This document shows, one piece after another, positions 1 to 11,327 of a stretch of 64,000 bases of DNA. The translations under genes were made by a program, and so were the position numbers. This DNA is from Cliona cf. orientalis (lineage: Eukaryota > Porifera > Demospongiae > Clionaida > Clionaidae). Numbering within the stretch: the first letter of the stretch is position 1; each line of letters begins with the position of its first letter. The notes under the pieces were generated by a model, which was not told where the DNA came from, ran no database searches, and was given only the letters and a program-made list of their open reading frames with translations. The DNA lies in the NCBI GenBank assembly GCA_963930775.1, contig OZ005689.1, positions 10,118,854 to 10,182,853 on the forward strand, in the 5' to 3' direction.

Positions 1-848
1 GTTTGCGGAGGTGCTGGCGGCTGCAACAGTGGTTTGCAGTGCAGCGGTGGCTCCCGGGTGTGGTGGGTGTCTTTGACTTCCCACAATCGGCTCGGAGACG
101 TGCTGCTGGTGGTTTGGATGTGGTTGTGCTGGTGTGCACGGCGCATGCGCGCATGGTAGATGGTGCATGCGCGGTGACTATGTCCTGGTGCGCATTGCAT
201 GAGCCTGTGGGGCGGATCATTTCCTCTTCATGGCCAAGTGATATTCAATGGTGGTGGTGTTAGCACTCAACCAGGCGCCCTGTTTGGGTGCGGTCCTGGA
301 GGAGACACTGTAACTATAGGACCTCCATACCCAAGCCGGCAGGCTAACCATTACCACTACCCTCATGCGAAAGCCAGAGCGCGCAGCGGATCTGTTTACT
401 CATTGCCCTATCATTGTCACATCAAGCATACACTATTATAAAGGGATAGGCCACTGATTTGTGCCATGGGTAGTATGCTCGCGCCAATTTCATGCTGGCC
501 ACACGGTATCCTCTTACCCACGAGAGTAGGCCCGTACCGTATGCGCTACTATAGAGGTACATTTTCGGCACATGAAGGGGTGGTACGAACCAGTCAAAAC
601 GGGTCTCTTGATGGGTTTAAGCGACGATTAGCTATTTAGGCGTTTTGAGTGTTGCATGCATTACAAACATATTATGGCGCGATTATATTTGTGCGGATAC
701 AAATTTATGCGACTGCCGCTGGACTCGCATAGATTAAATTCGCGCAGAGGGATGTTGATTACCATATTGCTGAAAGCGATAATCTCATCGCTGATAGGCT
801 ATTTCGCGCAATCTCTCACAAGTTCTTCCCTCAGGTGCCAGAGGCTGT
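1..848. other. No recognised gene
   Basis: The first 300 bases are richer in G, C and CpG than the rest of the window. Short open frames at 3-263 and 199-441 show no domain, signal peptide or repeat I recognise. The remainder of the interval is ordinary AT-rich sequence. An exon of a gene starting outside the window cannot be excluded because the first frame is open at the left edge. Confidence 0.4.
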
Positions 849-867
849 CCCCCCCCCCCCCCCCCCC
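849..867. repeat. Poly-C run
   Basis: There are 19 consecutive C. It is one of several long C or G homopolymers in the window and a likely site of length error in the assembly. Confidence 0.9.
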
Positions 868-1138
868 ACCCCTTGCCCACTCCAATCCAGAAGCAATCAT
901 GGTCGGGGGTAGCGATAAGGACAAGTATTGGCGCATACTCATAACATCTTGCATGATATTCAATTAATATGCTGTGTGTTCTCTCAGACTTTACTAGATA
1001 ATTAAATTTTGGATATCCTGTGATTTGGGGGAGATCACCTACGGTGATAAGGTTTATTTATTTGGGGTATTCCCCATCATCACAGGAGTATTGAAAATGG
1101 CAATAATTATTGTACCAGCAATTTGCAAATGGGTAAAC

Positions 1139-1266
1139 CCCCTGCGCACGCAGCAGCACATGCATGCAGCATGCAGCATGCAGCACAGGCAGTGGCACAA
1201 GCAGCACAAGCAGCAGCACATGCACATGCAGCACAAGCAGCAGCACATGCAGCAGCACATATAGCA
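1139..1266 (+). repeat. CAG/CACATG-type microsatellite, possibly coding
   Basis: This is an imperfect tandem array of GCAGCA and CACATG units. One plus-strand frame reads through it as an Ala/His/Gln-rich stretch that ends just past 1270, and the other frames are Ser/Thr/Cys or Gln/His rich. A GTGGGA donor-like site at 1270 and an AG acceptor at 1374-1375 would join the Ala-rich frame in phase to the C2-domain remnant downstream. That join is inference; a non-coding microsatellite is equally possible. Confidence 0.6.
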
Positions 1267-1375
1267 GCAAGTGGGAGGGCATGACCCTCCCACAGCAGCA
1301 AAGCCCAGCCCTATCACCATTTACCAAATACAACCAATCGGTGCACAGATTGGTGTTGCATTAGATAGCGAACAG

Positions 1376-1683
1376 GAGTTAAAGACGGTTTATGGAACAA
1401 GAGTGATCCATACTTGGAGATCACGGCCGTTGATCGCAATGGAAACTCACAGATAAAAACCACCAGGAATATTGGAGGCAATCTGAATCCCGTATGGGAT
1501 GAGTGGGTGGTGTTTGACAACAATACCTGGACACAGTTCTCTGTTAGAGTGTATGACAGTGATCTCAATGTTGATGATGCACTGTCTAATGCAGTCACAT
1601 GACACCTGGTCTCACATGGTGTCTATGCAGACAGGCAGCTCAACTGCTACAGTGGATATGTTATTTTTGACTTTAGTTTCTAG
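1376..1683 (+). pseudogene. C2-domain exon with an in-frame stop
   Basis: The frame starting at 1378 carries the core of a C2 domain, the calcium- and phospholipid-binding beta-sandwich. It has SDPYLEI with the first calcium-loop Asp, then GNLNPVWDEW, then VRVYDSD with the second acidic loop. A TGA at 1600-1602 interrupts the frame. The same frame resumes as HLVSHGVYADRQLN and SGYVIFDFSF, which looks like the last strands of the same domain, and stops at 1681-1683. The first beta strand is not seen before 1376. Two explanations fit: a decayed gene fragment, or an exon whose splicing avoids the stop. No other exons of the gene are evident nearby. Confidence 0.55.
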
Positions 1684-2360
1684 CATATATGCAGATTCTT
1701 AGGTCAAACTTTATGCAGTGGTAGCTAACTACTAACTGTTAGGTAGTTAACAATATCATGTGGGGATATTGCTCAATGAATGTAGCTAAATGATATTTAA
1801 TATTAAGCAAGATCAAGAGATTAACATACATGCATAGGTACATTTGATTACTCCTTTCAATCTTCGGATCCTCTTCTTGATTCCTGGTCAGCTGTTCAGT
1901 TTTAGCCACGCCCACCAAAATACCATGTGCTCTCTGAATATTATTAGCTATAGCTACATGACAAATAGCAATCTACTACTGCTTCCTTCATGAATATTAT
2001 TATAGTAGCTAACCCAGAAAGCTTAAGGATGCGGACAGTACAGGAAACAAGGAAAGCAAAGTTACCCTCGGAATGCACTGTGCCATCATTATGTAATGTA
2101 GATGACCACAAATTATGCATGCTCACTAAAATAAGATCTGCCTTTTCAGTGCCTTATTTACGTATCTGCAATGTTTGTATTGTGAGGCTACTTAGCAAAC
2201 GTTTAGATATTGCCCTGAAAGCAACTGTGGGGCTGAACGTACACAACAGAGGGTTAAGTGTACATGTAGCCATTGGAAGTACATACATACAATGTCATGC
2301 ATACAGCCCTACTGAGCAGGAGATCTAGAGTACATTGTGATCAACACTGGATAACAACAA
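1684..2360. other. Intergenic, nothing recognised
   Basis: AT-rich sequence. The 112-codon open frame at 1990-2328 has no signal peptide, domain or repeat and is not supported as a gene. Confidence 0.4.
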
Positions 2361-2546
2361 TAGCTTATACACCCCAAAGGGGGAGAGGGCATGTAACTGC
2401 CATACAAGATCATAGTGTAGCTACCTAGCAAAATTCAAACCAGACAGTGCTTTGTAACTAATTATAGTAACAGCTGCTGTCTGGACTGCATATAGTGCTA
2501 CCAGGTGCCAGTTACATGCCCTCTCCCCCTTTGGGGTCTATAAGCC
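2361..2546. mobile_element. Short terminal-inverted-repeat element with end hairpins
   Basis: The ends are inverted copies of about 37 bases containing GAGGGCATGTAACTG. Next to each end is a short self-complementary GC block (CCCCAAAGGGGG). The interior has no coding sequence. The same end design recurs at 48301-49555 and, more loosely, at 46450-47682, so this looks like a MITE of one family. Confidence 0.7.
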
Positions 2547-2704
2547 CTTGATAATAATTATTCATAAGTCATGTGCACATAGTGAAATGATTCATGATCA
2601 ATCATCGTAAGGTAATTGAGTAGCTATCTGTGCCAGCAGGCAATACTGAGCTAACTGGTTAGATAAAAAATAGATCTGAGCTTTTGTCATAGGATTTGCA
2701 TAAG

Positions 2705-4225
2705 ATGATGGCTAATCAAGTTATTCTAGTTACACTCTGTTTGATTTCTCATGCCAGCCTGTTCTCATGTAGCAGCCAGCCTCATATTGTGTTCATGCTC
2801 GTGGATGATTGGGGATGGGCAAACGTTGGATACCATCGCAACCCCCCTACTCCGGAAGTTGTCACTCCAAACATTGACAATCTGGTAAAAGAAGGCCTTG
2901 AGTTAGATCAACACTACGTCTTTAAATTATGCTCTCCGTCTCGATGCTCACTTCTAACAGGAAGGCTGCCCATTCATGTCAATGATGACAATAAGATCAA
3001 TCCAACATGCTATAACCCAAAGGATCCAGTGTCAGGATTTCAAGGAATTCCACGCAATATGACAGTCATTGCTGAGAAGATGAAGGAAGCGGGCTACCAA
3101 ACCCACCAGGTTGGTAAGTGGGATGCTGGGATGGCCACACCCACCCATATTCCAACTGGACGAGGGTTTGATTCTTCGTTGTGCTATTTTCATCATGACA
3201 ATGATTTTTTCAATGAAACGGCTGGTAAATGCGGAAAACATAGTATAGTAGATCTGTGGGGAACAAAAACACCTGCTGTTGGGTTGAATGGAACTGGACC
3301 CGACAATTATGAGGAAGGACTCTTCAAGGAACAGCTCGTGAACATTGTAACAAACCACAATGTCTCTCAGCCACTCTTTCTCTATTATGCTACACATGCA
3401 CCTCACGATCCTTACGAAGTACCCAAGAGCTACTTGGACAGGTTCAATTTCATAGACTACTATCTACGTCAGATCTACCATGCAATGGTGACTTACGTGG
3501 ACGATGTTGTAGGAGCTTTGGTCGATGCTCTCAAACAGAAAGGCATGTGGGATAATGTCCTGTTTGTGGCCAGCAGCGACAATGGTGGACCCATATCCAG
3601 TAGCAAAGGTGCCAATAACTATCCACTAAAGGGAGGAAAGGCAAGTGACTGGCAAGGAGGAGTCAGAGTGAACGCTTTCGTGTCAGGAGGCTATCTTCCA
3701 GAAGGTATGCTTGGGAAGAAGACAGACGGCTACATTCACATTGCCGATTGGTACTCCACTTTCTGCTCCCTAGCCGGTGTCGATCCGACAGATGAGAGAG
3801 CAGCGAAAGCTAAACTGCCTCCTATTGATAGTCTGAATGTGTGGCCACTGATCTCAGGACAGAACTCCACCTCACCGCGAGTCGACATTCCTGTTACTAA
3901 AAATACTCTAATAAGTGGAGACTACAAGATCCTCACTGGAGACATATCAGAGGCTGGCTGGACAGGACCACACTCTCCTAACAGCTCACATCGCATTGAT
4001 ACTGTGGCCAAGTGTGGTGATGGTTGCTTGTACAATATCAAGGAGGATCCGTTAGAGCAACATGATTTGGCTACCGAAATGCCTGATGTGCTGAAGAAGA
4101 TGCAGTCAAAATTGGCAGAGTATCAGTCAACACATTTCAACCCTGATCGTGGTGATGAGTGGCCTGGAGCCTGTGAGACTGCCACCAACCACTATGGTTA
4201 CTACTGGGGACCATTCCTGGATTAG
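2705..4225 (+). CDS. Type I sulfatase (arylsulfatase B-like), secreted
   Basis: This is an intronless gene of 506 residues. I chose the ATG at 2705 because it gives a clean signal peptide (residues 1 to about 23). Sulfatases hydrolyse sulfate esters, often on glycosaminoglycans or other sulfated glycans, in lysosomes or outside the cell. The metal-binding Asp pair is at residues 34-35. The signature CSPSRCSLLTGR has Cys76, the residue expected to become formylglycine. THAPHDPYEVP and SSDNGG are the middle and C-terminal active-site motifs. The usual GKWH motif reads GKWD (Asp140), so the normal His is absent. Several NxS/T sites are present. Length is normal for the family. It is closest in layout to arylsulfatases B/I/J, but the substrate cannot be told. 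Confidence 0.9.
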   Translation: MMANQVILVTLCLISHASLFSCSSQPHIVFMLVDDWGWANVGYHRNPPTPEVVTPNIDNLVKEGLELDQHYVFKLCSPSRCSLLTGRLPIHVNDDNKINPTCYNPKDPVSGFQGIPRNMTVIAEKMKEAGYQTHQVGKWDAGMATPTHIPTGRGFDSSLCYFHHDNDFFNETAGKCGKHSIVDLWGTKTPAVGLNGTGPDNYEEGLFKEQLVNIVTNHNVSQPLFLYYATHAPHDPYEVPKSYLDRFNFIDYYLRQIYHAMVTYVDDVVGALVDALKQKGMWDNVLFVASSDNGGPISSSKGANNYPLKGGKASDWQGGVRVNAFVSGGYLPEGMLGKKTDGYIHIADWYSTFCSLAGVDPTDERAAKAKLPPIDSLNVWPLISGQNSTSPRVDIPVTKNTLISGDYKILTGDISEAGWTGPHSPNSSHRIDTVAKCGDGCLYNIKEDPLEQHDLATEMPDVLKKMQSKLAEYQSTHFNPDRGDEWPGACETATNHYGYYWGPFLD

Positions 4226-4691
4226 AAGACGTGACTTTTATATAGTCCTTAATTATGACATTAATTGTAAATAGAGTAGCTATTATTGTGAACATTGTTC
4301 ATAATCTAAAGTTGTGAGTTTAAATTGTCATAGTGCCAAGAACTTGAGTGAAATAATTATTATGGTATATATACCAACTAATAAGGAAGTAACACCGAGA
4401 CAGTGCACGGTATAATTATTGTGATTTCATAATAATAATATTATTATAGTGTTTGCAGCAACTATAGCCTTATCCCCATGCCCCTTTAACATTGGGAGGG
4501 GCTGGGGAACCCGCGGCTATACAGCAGCATACTACAAAACAAAGCCTTGAACATAATAATATCGTGTTAGCCTTTGCCCTTATTTATTTTATATAAATTA
4601 AGTTGAAAATCTAGGCTGTATAGTCAAAACAAGAGTGCAAATGATCAATATGGACTAACGGATTCCACATGAAGCATGCTAATATTATTAC
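4226..4691. other. Sulfatase 3' flank, nothing recognised
   Basis: AT-rich sequence with ATTATT runs. No perfect AATAAA is obvious close to the stop codon. Confidence 0.4.
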
Positions 4692-5393
4692 ACAGTAAAA
4701 ACAACTTTGTTATAATAGCATAAAATTTGTGTCATATTGATGCATTTTGTATAACATATCAAAGTATGTTATAATAGCACACATCCTTGTATGTTAAAGT
4801 TACAGTAAATTCTCTGCTACATTAACAAATGTAGCTATGTTATATTGGCAGTATGTACTTACAACATGGACATTGATGTAATTATTACTATGATATTTAT
4901 GCTATATCAACATGCAATTTTGTGTCATATTTATAATATGTATTATTCACATATCAATTGTCAAAACGAGAAGCTATTTTGTGTTATACTGACAATAATG
5001 TGTGCTGTCAACATAATTATTATTATTGGTGTATTAACACTGCACCATGTTAGTGTAACACCACAATTTGACAATGTGTAAGGATGTTATTATAATCACA
5101 TATTCATTATTTTGACATTAAACAAGTTATATTAAAGGTATTGCACAAATAATCATTAACTTGCATATATATTATGTTCACAGTAGCTACCATAAGGTGA
5201 CCATTAATTAAACGTTCAACATTATTTCTGTGGATTGTCCCAAAAACACAAAAATCTGTACCTCTACCCGCTGACAATAGCTACCAGGGTGCATTTCAGG
5301 ATTTTGCTCAAGAGGGAGCAAAATTAATGCATAGTGGTGAACTTTAAGGAGGAGCAACCCCGGCCACATATGGAAGGCCAATTCAAGTTCCAA

Positions 5394-5419
5394 GGGGGGG
5401 GGGGGGGGGGGGGGGGGGG
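5394..5419. repeat. Poly-G run
   Basis: There are 26 consecutive G. Confidence 0.9.
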
Positions 5420-5629
5420 CAAAGCACCCCTTGAAATAAACCCTGGCTACTGTACAGTATAGAACATTACACCTGCAACTAATTGTCACCCTAAGGTACT
5501 ACATAAAATACATTAGCTATAATAATGTCAACACCATACGTGCTATAATATGTTCAATTTCAACACTAACGTGTCAGAGTTATAAAGTTCCTTCAGCACT
5601 ATCATCCAGGTAGCACCTACATGTTGTCA

Positions 5630-6350
5630 ACGGCTTAAGCTTCATCATCATATCAGCTTAAATTTGAAGGCCAAGCTGCAGAGATAAAAATGAGGAGGCA
5701 AATCAAAGGGGAGAGAGGAATAGGAAGAGAGATATAGCTAGGACAAAGATAAAAAAGAGAGGGGAGCAGGAACAGAGAGATGAGGGAAGAGAGTTAGCGA
5801 GACAGACAAGTTTGTACAACAGAAGTGGAAGGGAGAGAGAGAGAGATAAAAGAAAGATGAGAGACATAAAGAGGAGAGGTAGAAACTGACATACCTGCAT
5901 GCCATCAACAGGCCCCACCATCGCATCAGCTTGAATTTGACAACTGAGCTGCATAGATAAAAGGATACAATCATAGAATCAATTTAAAAGAGAGTGAGGA
6001 GGAAGAGACATTAGAGAGAGCTAGACGAGATGAACAAGAGAGACAAGACAAGAGAAAATAAGCAGGAGGTGAAGGGGGCAGAAACAGAAAAAGACGAGAG
6101 AGAGAGAGAGAGAGAGATGAGATGAGATAAGAGGAGAAACTTACATACATCCATGCTATCAACAGCTGTATCATCGTAGCAGTTTAAATTTGAAGGCTGA
6201 GCTGCAGAGATAAACTTTGGGGAAGCAAATCAAAGGAGAGAAGGAGGAGAAGAGAGAAAGAGAGAAAGGGGGAGAGAGGGGAGGGGAGGGACAGAGAGTG
6301 GATAAAGAGAGGGGGCAGAATCAGGAAGAAAGACAGAAATGAAATAAAAC
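5630..6350. repeat. Three diverged tandem copies of a ~260-base GA-rich unit
   Basis: Each unit begins with a block like CAGCTTAAATTTGAAGG, then GAGCTGCAGAGATAAA, and continues as a purine tract of GAGA/GGAGA repeats. Block starts fall near 5660, 5930 and 6180. The minus strand is therefore a long pyrimidine tract with Ser/Leu/Phe-rich spurious frames. Confidence 0.75.
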
Positions 6351-7583
6351 ATGTAGTAAGGAGAAGATAAGTAGCTAGTATTCATTACTCCCCAAAGCTT
6401 AGCAGAACAGCCTTTAAATCTAAATGTGATATGGGAGGGGTGTACTTCGAACCAAACTGAGTGTCAAAATGATTAACAGCTACCTGGGACACCAATGGAG
6501 TTTGTAACCAGTTCCCCCCACTATCTTAGCAATAAAATGAGCTATGTTGAGACAATGTAGGTATAGAATAGAAGTGGTACTGTGACTGTGACAGTATCCT
6601 CACCTTGTACTAGAGTAGCACTTCTCTACATACAGCCACTTGATCTTCTACTAGATTGTGTTTAGACCTACAGATATTCATACGAAACTAAAGAGAGGTA
6701 AAAAATATGAGCTAGAAGGCTTCACAGGAACCATGTTAGTAACTATATATGCTGGAAATCTTTACAAATAGGTTCAGCTTAGGGTTCATGTATTATCTAC
6801 TCTAAAAGATGTTCAACTTAGGCTAAAGCTACCTAGCTAGCATACTTAGAACAGTCAACACCAAATTTAGCTAACTCAATGGGTTCCATACCATTTACCT
6901 TTGTTATTTTTAATGACTTCAGAGTTCTCTGTCTTCTTTCACACAGAATAAGCAGTGCCACTCTTCATGTCTTCTCCATTTTCAAATTTCAGCTGCAGCT
7001 GCCACTCGCTCATTAATATGCGCATGCGTGGTTATGACGTCATTATAGTATGTAGTGCTATTGAAGCTCACTACTACGCATTTCACTAAGAATAGTTGTA
7101 GTGAACCACCTCTATTAGTAGTGACCATCACTAGTCATTTTTTATAGAGTGTATAGTAACCATTGCAGTGTAATATTAATTGTACTTGTATACATAAAAC
7201 TCTGCCATAATGTGTTGTACAATGTCATGTTTATATGACAGTTTCGTTGTTAATATAAAGTATTACATTATATTTACATATTTGTATCATCATATTGAGT
7301 TATATTCTTCATTATAATCTACATCGGTTATAAATACATGCCTGTCATTGTTAGTATAATTTATAGGGTTATATTAACACATATGTTGTTTTAGCATGAG
7401 ATGTTATTTTAACATAATTGTTTTACTGTAAGAAATCTATAATTAATACAACATCAAGATTTTATACTAACACATAAGGAATGCTATTGTGAATATCAAC
7501 TGTTTCTTTGACAGCAACTTGTCATTTCTACAGTGTGTGACTATCACAATTTTTGTTATTTTAACAAGGTTGTTTTTACTGTG

Positions 7584-8205
7584 TATATATAATTATTATA
7601 CAGCAAAAAATAATTTTAAATATAATTATAGGTATTAAGCTTGCATGCATGCCACGCAGTAAACGTCTATAGCACCAAAGGAAGAGTATGTAACTACATG
7701 AGCAAGCACACTCTATGCTGTGAAATTGTAGCATCATCCTACATGTACCGACCTAACCATAGCTATGCAGAATCCATGTTTCATTTACCATAGTGATCAT
7801 ACAATGCAGCTGTGTGGTTGCAGGTGTGTCTGGCTAGAACTACCCCACTGTAGTATTGTTCATAGGCTTGTGGCCATACCACTTCATAAAACAATTAATG
7901 TACTTGCAATTGCATAGCATTAATCTGGTATATTATACTACGTGCTGTGATACCACCATCACACTTAGTCTACATAATATTAAGTGCATGCAATAACATA
8001 TAGGAGCTACGTACTCTTCCTAATACACTTTCCATGGTAACACATCTACACATAATAATTATTTTATAGCCAAATATATTATTGCTGCATGCATGATACA
8101 AGTAAAAAACATATCACTACATGTGGGGGAAGATTGCCTTAATTAACATATTATTGGAGTATATATCAGTGCGGGGAAGTTTGAAATACTAAACTGTGTT
8201 ATCTA
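7584..8205. other. Intergenic, duplicated flank
   Basis: No gene is seen. Parts of 7680-8030 resemble 33870-34110 (for example GGAGCTACGTACTCTTCCTA against GGAGCTACATACTCTTCCTA), so the interval belongs to the segmental duplications around the beta-helix genes. Confidence 0.5.
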
Positions 8206-11200
8206 TCAATATGCAGTCTCATTCTCTGCTTCTTGATTCTGATCTGGTTCACGTATATCAACAACGGAGTATGTCACAGGTAGTAGTTGTTGATCATCAG
8301 GTCTTTCCAGCTGATATCCATCCAGCTCTTCAGAAGCATCACCTGGGGCTTCTTGAACTGGCTTCTCCAGTAGCCTAGAAGACATCCACTTGAAAGCCTT
8401 CTCAACAAAAGAGAATTTATAAAGCCTGGTGTAGCGAAAGATATGAAAGACAATTACCCCCAATAAGAGGATAAAAATGATCATGACAGACGTATAGGCT
8501 ACAGCAATCTGGTTCCCAGAAGCTTGTGAAGACACATTATACCAAGTCAAGGCAGAAAAAGCAAGCAGATTAAAATAGATTGTTGTTTCAATGACATCAA
8601 GTGGCCAATTCTTGTAGACCCTCGTTGCAATCACACTTTTTAGAAGTAACAGAGCACCAATAACTACTAAGGTGGATAGAAGTCCTACTGGAATTTGAGG
8701 ATCATTAAAACTATAGTTTATAGATGAAACAAAGGAGAGAAGAACTTGTATATACAGTAATAGACCTGTCCAGTAGCGATGCTTATTAGTATATGGAGCA
8801 TGATAGGGCTCAATGAAATGATGTAGCTTCTGGTATTTCATCCACTTACAGACTACTTTATCCTGGCATATCAAAAGGCATTGCCAAAAGGTAACAACTG
8901 CTGTGAATATAGTGAATAAAGTGACTAAAATTAAGACTAGAATTAAAATAATTATCAATAAATATGACGTAGCTTTGAATGAGCTGCTTGTTTGTTGCAG
9001 TTCCTCTGCACCTATTTGTAGTGTTGATGAAAGATCAATATTACGAGAGCCATAAGCTGGCCAAAGGTATGCCAAATAACTTGATCCAGAAATTGTATTT
9101 AAAAATTGAGCATAGCAAAGTAAGATCATAGTAGCCAGGACTGCTACTGGGTTACCTTTGCCCATTATCTTGGCAAACTTGGAAGAGCACTCACTGGCAA
9201 TAATGACAATGATAACCAGACAAACGGAAATGCCAATTGTATCAGTCCCTTAACTATTGGATCCATTTCTTTATAAACACAAATATCAAATCCAATCTGA
9301 AGATTGAGCCATGATATGATCATGGTGACCAAACTGGGTGAAGGAAAAGGAAAGAAGTAACTATCTGCGTTTGCTATCACAATATGAGCGTAAAAGAGTA
9401 TTCCATTGAGAGTACCAACTGCAACAGTCATATTGAGAGCTAGCATGAAGATGACAATAGCTATACCAGCTATAGAGCTAACTATTACAGTTATGGCTAC
9501 ATTCATTTGCCAATTCAGGGGACACTTGATGCATCTTCGACTGCCAAGAGATAAGCTAAAGCCTAGCTTACATTGTGATGAGATGAATACAGCATACCCT
9601 GCACTGTTATCAATAAAAACATTGTTAATGAGATTCACTTTATCACCCGTTATGTAGTATCCTATGGTTATTATTCCTGTAAATCCATGGTGACTTCCAG
9701 TGTTTTTAACAAATTTGGTGTAACTTACAGTTATCATGTCTCCATAAAGATCAACCAAGAAATCAGCAGTATTGTTAAGAAATTGGGTATAACTTACTGT
9801 TATCATGTCTCCAAAAAGATGAACCAAGAAACCAGCGGTATTGTTAACAAATTCGCTGTAACTTAAAGTTGTGATATTTCCACTGTTGTAGATCAATGAA
9901 CGGTCAGCAGTATTGTTAACAAATTCACTGTGACTTATGGTTGTGATGTTTCCACGGCTATTTATCAATGAATCAGCAGTATTGTTAACAAATTCACTAT
10001 GACTTAAAGTTATGATATTTCCACGGCAATTGATCAATGAATCAGCAGTATTGTTGACAAATTTACTGTAGCTTAGAGTAATCATCCAGTCTCCATATAG
10101 AGTAATCAACGAATCAGCAATATTATTCTTAAATTTGCTGTGACTTAGGATCACAACATCTCCAAACAGGAAGATCAACGAATTTGTATTTACATTTTGA
10201 ACAAACTCATTATGAGTAAATTTTATCTTGTTAATGACCCCAGCTACACTGTATCCAATGTTGTTGGTGAACCTACTATGCTCAATGTTTGCGATCTCAC
10301 TCTTAATGTATACTATTGAATATGCAGCAGAATTTCCAAAGAATTCAGTGTGGCTGATGGTCATATTTGTGTATATAGCGTACACTAAGTCTATGATGAT
10401 AGTTGGTGCACTATTATTTATAAATTCACAAGAAGCAAGAAGTATCTCATCTCCAATAGTAAAAATCACCACTCCAATATTCTGAATAAATCTGGTGTCA
10501 TAAAGCTTCAAGACGCTCCTTTGGATGCCACGTGAACAGACAATACCACCAGTAACACAGCAGATGTTATAATAGCAATTTGTTGCAACACTATTGTTCG
10601 TAAAGGTGGTGTTAAAGACAATTATATTGCTGTCATGATACTCTATTATGCTACCGGATCCTATTTGATTTCCTTCAAACTGACTCTGTGTGACAACTAT
10701 GACACTCCTACTTGATGAGATTATTGCTGCTACTCTCAGAAAGTCTGTGGGACAATCAGAGTCTAATGAATAATCATTCATAGCTGTATCATTGTCTTGA
10801 GAATTAGCTTCAGAATCGATAGTAGCAGATATGAATGCTACATTATCTAGAGTTGCTGTACATTCGTCTATGGTTAAAATTGAGCCATTCATTATAGACA
10901 GATCATAAAATCTTAAATTTTCGACTAGAACGTGTCCAATAGATATAAAATGAACTTCAATACATCCAATCATATCCAATCCCCTCAAAGATACAGTACT
11001 CACATTTTTAAACTCAAATCTGGCATTACTGTCACATATTATAGAAGCCCTTGATGAAAAAATATTATGTTCAATAGATATGGAGAACGAACGAATATTT
11101 TCAATGAGAATTTCAGATTCCAAACTATAATTTCCTGGAGCAAAGATCAATTGTGTGTCATTTGTGAGATAATCACTTGAATTGTTGACAAATTGGGAGA

Positions 11201-11327
11201 GGGTGAGGTGATGATCATCATCATTAAAGTTTGGTGACTGTGAACATCCAATATAGTACACCTCACACCAAGTTATCCTTGGAAATGCAAGAAATATCAG
11301 AAAGACTATGATTGAATATTTGGTCAT
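8206..11327 (-). pseudogene. Beta-helix/multi-TM membrane protein, copy 1 (frameshifted)
   Basis: This is a homologue of the intact gene at 30457-33285. The first frame (11327-9165) has a signal peptide, a long Asn-rich parallel beta-helix ectodomain, the cysteine motif ending SRRCIKCPLNW, and the first membrane spans. The second frame (9165-8206) has the remaining spans and a cytoplasmic tail with DGYQLER, VTYSVV and C-terminal ETAY. The frames part near 9215. There, compared with the intact copy, about 10 nucleotides are missing in the span after LAFPF. Unlike the other copies, the ectodomain holds seven or eight near-identical 23-24 residue rungs. The tail is still well conserved, so the break may be recent, an allele or an assembly error. 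Expression as two proteins is unlikely. Confidence 0.75.
9715..10225 (-). repeat. Array of ~69-base repeats coding beta-helix rungs
   Basis: Successive rungs of the form FVNNTADSLI, then a Gly, then IxTLSHSE repeat every 23 (once 24) residues. DNA identity between neighbours is high. The length equals one turn of a right-handed parallel beta-helix. The paralogues at 20 and 31 kb do not show this regular array. Confidence 0.8.

Larger units (their letters stand above)
4692..7583. mobile_element. Candidate 2.9-kb inverted-repeat element
   Basis: The ends are inverted: CACAGTAAAAACAAC at the left matches the reverse complement at the right, about 24 of 26 positions in the longer comparison. Inside both ends (4700-5110 and 7150-7450) lie diverged short motifs of the type TTATATTGACA at roughly 40-base spacing, giving terminal repeat arrays. 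The middle holds a poly-G run and a GA-rich tandem repeat. No transposase frame was seen. A chance pair of AT-rich ends is possible. Confidence 0.4.

Noticed and set aside
1054..1333. Cys- or Leu-rich minus-strand frames over the CAG repeat
   Set aside because: Low-complexity translations of a microsatellite, not metallothionein-like proteins.
2361..2546. GC hairpin followed by T-rich sequence as a bacterial-type terminator
   Set aside because: The hairpins are paired at both ends of a small transposon and the setting is eukaryotic.
5703..6174. Ser/Leu/Phe-rich minus-strand frames resembling membrane proteins
   Set aside because: They are translations of the GA-rich tandem repeat, with no start context or conservation between units.
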